DNA of 12,500 nt from Phoronis ovalis (Eukaryota; Phoronida; Phoronidae), in contig JAOXYB010037074.1 in the NCBI GenBank assembly GCA_028565635.1, positions 1 to 12,500 on the forward strand, in the 5' to 3' direction. Below the pieces are notes generated by a model that worked only from the letters and a program-made list of their open reading frames with translations, searched no databases and was not told the origin of the DNA. The stretch's first letter is position 1. Each line of letters opens with the position of its first letter. This document shows positions 9,001-12,500 of the stretch, in pieces. The translations under genes and the position numbers were made by a program.

Positions 9001-11162
9001 AACACGGTACGTTGCATTATGTTTCTTTTTTCCAGAAGTCTATTAAAGTGGGAAATATGTTTGTTTCGTGAAGTTACGTTAAATCGCAGAAAAATCAATT
9101 TACATGCGACTAGAAGACTAAATAAAAAGAAAGTAAAAAATAAATAAACTATAATTATTTATATGCTAGACATGTTACTCTTGGTGTAATATTAAGGGGG
9201 AGGTTGGAACGTGTATGAGAAGACTACATATATTTCTTATATATTAGTGATCTTAACGTGCAGTGTTAACACACTTGTAATATAATGTGATGCTTAAATG
9301 TTGAGGTGGGCTTTGTATGTTAAAGTTAAAGCTAAGTATGAAATTGACAGGTGTAATAAGTTTGAATTTCTTTGATATACTCAAACTATTCTAGCTAATA
9401 TATTTAAAATAATAAAAATTGATATTATGCGTAAACTAAAATGGAATTAACACTGAATGTAAATGTATTATTGTGGAATTTGCATCCTGAAATTGTGTAG
9501 TCTGATACATTACATCATTTTTCTTTCCAGTATGTTCAAGTGTTGAAAGATCTGTATAAAAGAAATCCACAACTTTACAAACTGGGGGTGGTGTGTTCAT
9601 TCTATCCCAGTGTAATTTACAAGGTAAACTTTTATTATTAAAGCTGTTTCACCTAATTAAGGTTTATTTTTCTAATAAGAATTTTTTCTGATTGTGTTCC
9701 AAATAATGCAGCAATGAATAATCAGAATTTGTGTAATGCACAATGTTAAGGGATGCCCCATTAAAAAATACTAGCATGGGCGGAACCTAGAACTTTTTTG
9801 TTCCCCTCACCTGTAGCAGTTCAAACTGATGAACAAGTTAGTAGAGACTTCATCATTGGTCTACGTTGTGTAGGTAAAACAAGCAGATTCACAAATAATC
9901 TGTCGAATAACATATCAGAAACAACGTCTATCATTACGTCTTGATGGAACGCAGCGTAATGATGAGATATGAAAACAATGGGTGGCACCAATGGTAGATG
10001 TAGTTTATGAATGGATACTGTATTCATGGTTATGGTACATCTGTGGCAACTCATTTATACTACCATATAAGAACATTGTTTCCAGGTGAGATGACTGAAG
10101 GTCATCTTGGAAGATTAGTGCTTGATTTCAGAGATACAATTAAAACCAGGAGTGTTTCCTTGCAAGTTGATAACAGGTCAATATAAGCAATATAATCCTT
10201 GGTTGATCTTGGCCAAGGTATTTGTCACTAACTCAAAGCTACTTTACAGTTGGATTACTTATTGTTTTGTCAAAGGTCTTTTAGATATGAAAGTCTGTAT
10301 GTTGGGCCCGACACTTGTGGTTTCCATATTAAGTTAAAATTATGAAATGAGACAAAAATGTTTTCAACACCATACCTGTAAGCTTGCTTATTTCTTGATA
10401 CAACACATTTTGTACAACTTGTTTGGAAACAGAAATGTACAGCTGGTTTTTTAATGAAGTGCTACTTTTCTTATATGACCTCTGTCTAATGTGATTTTGT
10501 CTAGGTAAAGCAAGCTGATCGTAGTATACCAACTGCTTTGACATATCACTCTCACTTACTCAAAAGACGAACTGACGGAACAATAAGAAATAAAGAGTTA
10601 TGGAAGCGCATCCTTGCGCCAGCTGCCGATGTTATTTACGAATGGATGATTTATTCCTTTGTGTGGTATCTCTGTGGGAACTCTTTCTTCATTGTATATA
10701 AAGAAATGGTGTCGAGGTGAGATAGCTGTCTGAACTGCCAATGAAGCATCACAGCTGGTCTAATAGGAGCTCAAAAACTTATCATTCTTTTTGAAACATG
10801 TTCAATATATATTTTTGTTAGAAGGTAAAAATGTGGTAATTTAGAATATTTTTTCACCTTGGCACCCACATGTGGACCTTTGAAAACATTGTCAGATAAC
10901 AGACTTGAGTTGCTGGCCTCATTTACTATATCGTCATGGTGATTAATTCAACAGAGCGTCTTGTAGTGCTTTATTTATGTATTGTATCCTTATGTGAGAG
11001 TTCAAGTGTACAATATGTCTTTTTTATTTTTGTTTTAGAGATTTCATTGATTACTGGAAGGAAAGAAACATACGAGTATTGGTATGGGGAGTTAATTCAC
11101 AGCATGAAAAAGCATACTTTCAAGAGAATCTCAGAGTATCGTACATGACTGATACACTTTAG
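5764..11162 (+). CDS. GDE1: GDE1-like glycerophosphodiester phosphodiesterase (complete gene, six exons)
   Basis: GDE1 is a membrane-bound GDPD-family enzyme that hydrolyses glycerophosphodiesters such as glycerophosphoinositol, and related lysophospholipids. The model is exons 5764-6054, 6513-6688, 7768-7873, 9531-9623, 10505-10716 and 11039-11162 with stop TAG, 333 codons in all, against about 331 in vertebrates. Intron phases are 0, 2, 0, 0, 2, and every junction rejoins in frame. An N-terminal hydrophobic region (about 13-44) precedes the catalytic TIM-barrel. Signature residues are H80-R81-G82, E89-N90-T91, the metal-binding E107-x-D109 and H122-D123. The usual DVKG is DVRG here (R186). 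A hydrophobic stretch at about 263-288 matches the GDE1 C-terminal half. An upstream paralogue ends at 697, a second version of exon 5 lies at 9874-10085, and an INTS1-like gene converges from the right. Confidence 0.9.
6055..6512 (+). other. GDE1 intron 1
   Basis: A phase 0 intron of 458 bp, GTAAGT to ATTGAAG. It contains one short open stretch (6241-6345) bounded by AG and GTAAGT that cannot be joined in frame and is not called. Confidence 0.85.
6513..6688 (+). CDS. GDE1: GDE1 exon 2: metal-binding ExD and second catalytic HD
   Basis: Begins GCT AAA GAC directly after AG at 6511-6512 and carries GVEVDM (E107, D109), then TSDD, then VLMHDDTVDRTTDG (H122, D123), the most conserved part of GDPD enzymes. 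Of three possible GT donors near 6689-6694, only the one at 6689 (AA|GTGTGT) leaves the two-base remainder that exon 3 completes to AAG (Lys). Confidence 0.9.
6689..7767 (+). other. GDE1 intron 2
   Basis: A phase 2 intron of 1,079 bp ending TTGTTTTCAG. It holds a possible transposon-end fragment near 7189-7285 and overlapping palindromes ATGCATGCAT (6999-7008) and ATGGCCGCCAT (7007-7017). No exon was found. Confidence 0.8.
7189..7285. mobile_element. Possible degenerate DNA-transposon end fragment
   Basis: The run ACCATATTTTCTCTAATAAT followed by C-rich blocks (CCCCCCTGC, GCCCCCTCTAG) resembles termini of non-autonomous elements seen in many invertebrate genomes. No matching inverted end was found nearby, so this is either a truncated copy or a chance resemblance. 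Confidence 0.25.
7768..7873 (+). CDS. GDE1: GDE1 exon 3: VPTLEEAV and LFIDVRG
   Basis: Follows acceptor TTGTTTTCAG. One base completes Lys156, then 35 codons include HEKVPTLEEAVQECL and LMLFIDVRGY, before donor AAA|GTAAGT. Vertebrate GDE1 has DVKG at this point. The Lys is well conserved in GDPD enzymes and is Arg186 here. Confidence 0.9.
7874..9530 (+). other. GDE1 intron 3
   Basis: A phase 0 intron of 1,657 bp ending TTCTTTCCAG. A short open tail continues from exon 3 to a TAA at 8027 and includes a peptide that resembles exon 4 (see findings). At 8830-8844 there is a perfect 7-1-7 inverted repeat (AATACTC-T-GAGTATT) inside a locally less AT-rich patch (about 8740-9000). No confident exon was found. 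Confidence 0.75.
9531..9623 (+). CDS. GDE1: GDE1 exon 4
   Basis: 31 codons in phase 0 at both ends. YVQVLKDLYKRNPQLYK is followed by VVCSFYPSVIYK, matching the GDE1 block ending VVCSFLPEVIYK. The acceptor is TTTCTTTCCAG and the donor AAG|GTAAAC. Confidence 0.9.
9874..10085 (+). pseudogene. GDE1: Duplicated GDE1 exon 5 with one in-frame TGA (pseudo- or alternative exon)
   Basis: This is a tandem copy of exon 5, exactly 212 nt like the intact one. It starts with the same VKQAD after an AG (9872-9873) and ends in the same IVSR/MVSR context at an identical GTGAGAT donor. Aligned without gaps, about 37 of 70 residues are identical, including DGT, EW, WYICGNSF and YK, and many differences are conservative. 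The only obvious lesion is TGA at 9970-9972, where the intact exon has TGG (Trp255). It could be a decaying mutually exclusive exon, a poison exon that would trigger nonsense-mediated decay, or a stop that is sequencing error or polymorphism. It has a usable acceptor and a good donor, so it may still be spliced. Confidence 0.85.
9930..9963. repeat. 9-bp perfect inverted repeat upstream of the TGA in the duplicated exon
   Basis: ATCATTACG (9930-9938) pairs perfectly with CGTAATGAT (9955-9963) around a 16-nt loop and ends 6 nt before the TGA begins. The intact exon 5 has no equivalent hairpin. In RNA it would be a modest stem-loop. Confidence 0.6.
10505..10716 (+). CDS. GDE1: GDE1 exon 5 (intact copy)
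   Basis: 70 codons plus two bases (AG|GTGAGAT). VKQADRSIPTALTYH corresponds to the GDE1 block MRQTDRDVITALTH. ELWKR carries Trp255, and ADVIYEWMIYSFVWYLCGNS gives the hydrophobic segment. The acceptor tract is TGATTTTGTCTAG. The in-frame join to exon 4 and exon 6 supports this copy as the constitutive one. Confidence 0.9.
10717..11038 (+). other. GDE1 intron 5
   Basis: A phase 2 intron of 322 bp, GTGAGAT to TTTTGTTTTAG. No further structure was noticed. Confidence 0.85.
11039..11162 (+). CDS. GDE1: GDE1 exon 6: C-terminus and stop
   Basis: The first base completes Arg293, then 40 codons run to TAG at 11160-11162. DFIDYWKERNIRVLVWGVN, HEKAYF and VSYMTD match the GDE1 C-terminal pattern (W-V-N, SYxTD) and the paralogous exon at 571-697. 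Confidence 0.92.
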
Positions 11163-11436
11163 GATTAACATGGTGCTTCTGTTATTTTGTATCAGTGTGC
11201 CATTGGAACAGTATTCATTTCATTAATATGATAATCTGCTCTGTAACTTTATAATGCGAATCCACAGATTGTACAGCACAACTTTGAATCTAAAATGTAT
11301 GTTTGTTTAAAAATTATAAAGCATGTATGTTATAAATGTACACAACCACATTTCCCAATCTGTACATTTGTTACGACTGTTCGCATTGCAATCAACCCTT
11401 GTGCCAAGTAGGACTAAAAAGTACAAGCATGACCTC

Positions 11437-11442
11437 AATAAA
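11437..11442 (+). terminator. Polyadenylation signal AATAAA of GDE1
   Basis: The first canonical AATAAA after the stop, about 275 nt downstream, giving a 3' UTR of roughly 300 nt. Cleavage would fall near 11455-11475, next to the opposing signal at 11496-11501. Confidence 0.6.
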
Positions 11443-11495
11443 AATGTGTATTATGCAAATGTATAGTAAAAAAATACTATTTTTAAAAGTTTTCT

Positions 11496-11501
11496 TTTAT
11501 T
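11496..11501 (-). terminator. Polyadenylation signal of INTS1-like gene (minus strand)
   Basis: TTTATT on the + strand reads AATAAA on the minus strand, about 175 nt beyond the INTS1-like stop. Cleavage 15-30 nt later would fall near 11465-11485, inside or next to the GDE1 3' end. Confidence 0.55.
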
Positions 11502-11675
11502 AGTCTTTGTACTGCCAATCACTGAATTATCTTCACTTTGCTTAGTACCTTAGGCACATTCAGATGCTTAACTGTGCTATATTAAAAGCCACAAAACATA
11601 CTCCAATACCAATACTTTGATAAGAAATGTTTTGACATTTTTTCTTTATATTTCTGTGACATTTTGAATTCCTTA

Positions 11676-11803
11676 CTACACAGCCAAGTCTTGTAGACTC
11701 TCCAGGTTCAGTAGATGCATTGTGTCATTAATATAACTCGTAGTGTCTACTTTCATATTGATGCCAACCACAAATGCTTTTTGAAGTATTTCGCCAGCTT
11801 TCT
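11676..11803 (-). CDS. INTS1: INTS1-like final exon
   Basis: AG completes a split Glu codon, then 41 codons run to TAG (11678-11676). Of two overlapping AG acceptors (11805-11804 and 11803-11802 on the minus strand), only the first keeps the frame set by the preceding exon. The peptide includes KAGEILQKAFVVGINMK and ends in ESLQDLAV. Confidence 0.78.
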
Positions 11804-12191
11804 CTAAAATTCAGAACAGTGACAATGTTTAATTTGTAATAAAACCAACACTGACCTTATGCAAATTGTTTAAATTTAATACTTATGTGTTCTTCGTCCA
11901 CAGTCCATTTTAACGGACGGTAAATTTGTAGAGGACAATGGACAGTACATCATATTACAAAATAATAAAACATCAGTGTGCAAATTCATATTTCCTTATG
12001 AATTTATGAAGCAAAGTTGTTGATGCTAAAAAGGAACTGGATTTGTACAACCCACAAACATTTTGCAAACATTTTCATTACCGTGACATAATAGTGTAAT
12101 CTCAGGTAAATTCTTCAGGGCTGAATCGACAACTCCTTCATCATGGCTTTCAAAACACTGCAGATAATCGGGAACAAAAGTTTCAGCAACA
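11676..12191 (-). CDS. INTS1: INTS1-like Integrator complex subunit 1, last two exons (partial)
   Basis: This is the C-terminal end of a minus-strand gene that continues off the right edge. INTS1 is the large HEAT-repeat scaffold of Integrator, which cleaves snRNA and paused Pol II transcripts in the nucleus. Exon A (12082-12191) and exon B (11676-11803) join at a split Glu codon (G|AG) to read LPEITLLCHEKAGEILQKAF followed by VVGINMKVDTTSYINDT. This matches the INTS1 C-terminal pattern as I remember it: LPE, LLCxE, ILxKAFxVG, then DTS, then a short helix ending in an L-rich tail. VVDSALKNLP has the form of a HEAT-type helix. The identification rests on this short segment. The alternative is another HEAT-repeat protein. 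Confidence 0.75.
11804..12081 (-). other. INTS1-like last intron
   Basis: A phase 1 intron of 278 bp, donor G|GTAATG at 12081-12076 and acceptor ATTTTAG. It contains a 7-bp inverted repeat GTCCATT/AATGGAC (11903-11909 and 11937-11943) and nothing else notable. Confidence 0.7.
12082..12191 (-). CDS. INTS1: INTS1-like penultimate exon
   Basis: Begins after a strong minus-strand acceptor (GGTTTTTGTCTTTTCAG) with one base that completes a split codon, then VAETFVPDYLQCFESHDEG and VVDSALKNLPEITLLCH, ending with G before donor GTAATG. An open frame continues past the donor to a stop at 12026, but that tail has no family resemblance, whereas the spliced reading does. Confidence 0.78.
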
Positions 12192-12500
12192 CTGAAAAGA
12201 CAAAAACCATCAATAAAAATGTTGATATTAACAAAAAGATACATGTATTACAGAAAAAACCTAAAGGCCTATGACAGATTTTAATTACAAAATTTATACT
12301 AACATGGTACACATAACCACCAATAGAATTTTTTGTACAAAGTACTTTTTGAACCCCAAATCATTTTTTCACAAACAGCAAATTGATACAAAAGAAGTAT
12401 CACGGAAGGCAATGTAAAAATTACATAAAAGCATTGTATTGGGAATAAAATTAAAAGTTTTTACGTATGTACAGCATCTATAAATTTATTTTAAAATGGA
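12192..12500 (-). other. INTS1-like intron running off the right edge
   Basis: Intronic on the minus strand. No convincing upstream exon is visible, so the next exon lies beyond the window. Confidence 0.6.

Larger units (their letters stand above)
9624..10504 (+). other. GDE1 intron 4 (containing the duplicated exon 5)
   Basis: 881 bp between exon 4 and the intact exon 5. The duplicated exon at 9874-10085 splits it into pieces of 250 and 419 bp. Apart from that copy no supported exon was found. Confidence 0.8.

Noticed and set aside
9821-10054. 77-codon minus-strand ORF
   Set aside because: It is the antisense shadow of the duplicated exon 5 and has no motif of its own.
10132-10180. Possible extra copy of exon 6 after TTTCAG at 10130, starting RDTI like RDFI
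   Set aside because: Similarity ends after a few residues, the key Trp and the WGVN/AYF motifs are missing, and it lies only 46 bp after the duplicated exon 5 donor.
12026-12081. Unspliced continuation of the INTS1-like penultimate exon to a stop
   Set aside because: Splicing at GTAATG to the exon at 11803 gives the expected LLCxE...KAFxVG pattern. The read-through tail matches nothing.

Overview
The window is AT-rich animal nuclear DNA with introns, GT-AG splice sites and AATAAA signals. It most likely comes from a marine invertebrate. A lophotrochozoan or mollusc is a weak guess, because nothing in the sequence fixes the clade. Apart from one intronless ORF, the real coding content is in short exons found by matching reading frame, splice phase and family motifs.

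Layout from left to right: (1) 571-697 (+), the terminal exon of a GDE1-type glycerophosphodiester phosphodiesterase whose body lies to the left of the window. A 230-bp MITE-like element sits in its last intron. (2) 698-2337, intergenic and repeat-like. (3) 2338-4143 (-), an intact intronless 601-residue SLC15A4/PHT1-like proton-coupled peptide/histidine transporter. (4) 4144-5763, a 1.6-kb divergent upstream region with a 23-bp minisatellite, palindromes, a consensus ETS site and two CTCF-like motifs. (5) 5764-11162 (+), a complete second GDE1-like gene, reconstructed as six exons and 333 codons. (6) 11676-12191 (-), the last two coding exons of a gene that looks like INTS1 (Integrator subunit 1), convergent with GDE1 and with nearly abutting or overlapping 3' ends.

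The most unusual feature is a second copy of GDE1 exon 5 at 9874-10085, just upstream of the intact copy at 10505-10716. Both are exactly 212 nt, with the same phases and the same GTGAGAT donor. They are about 53% identical in protein with no indels, but the upstream copy carries one in-frame TGA exactly where the intact exon has Trp (TGG). A perfect 9-bp inverted repeat ends 7 nt upstream of that TGA. This could be a decaying mutually exclusive exon, a regulatory poison exon, or (speculatively) a site where A-to-I editing would restore Trp.

Functionally, GDE1 hydrolyses glycerophosphodiesters and lysophospholipids at membranes, SLC15A4 exports histidine and di/tripeptides from endolysosomes, and INTS1 scaffolds the Integrator RNA-processing complex. 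No shared pathway is evident. The organisation is a dispersed tandem GDE1 pair with a transporter on the opposite strand between the copies.
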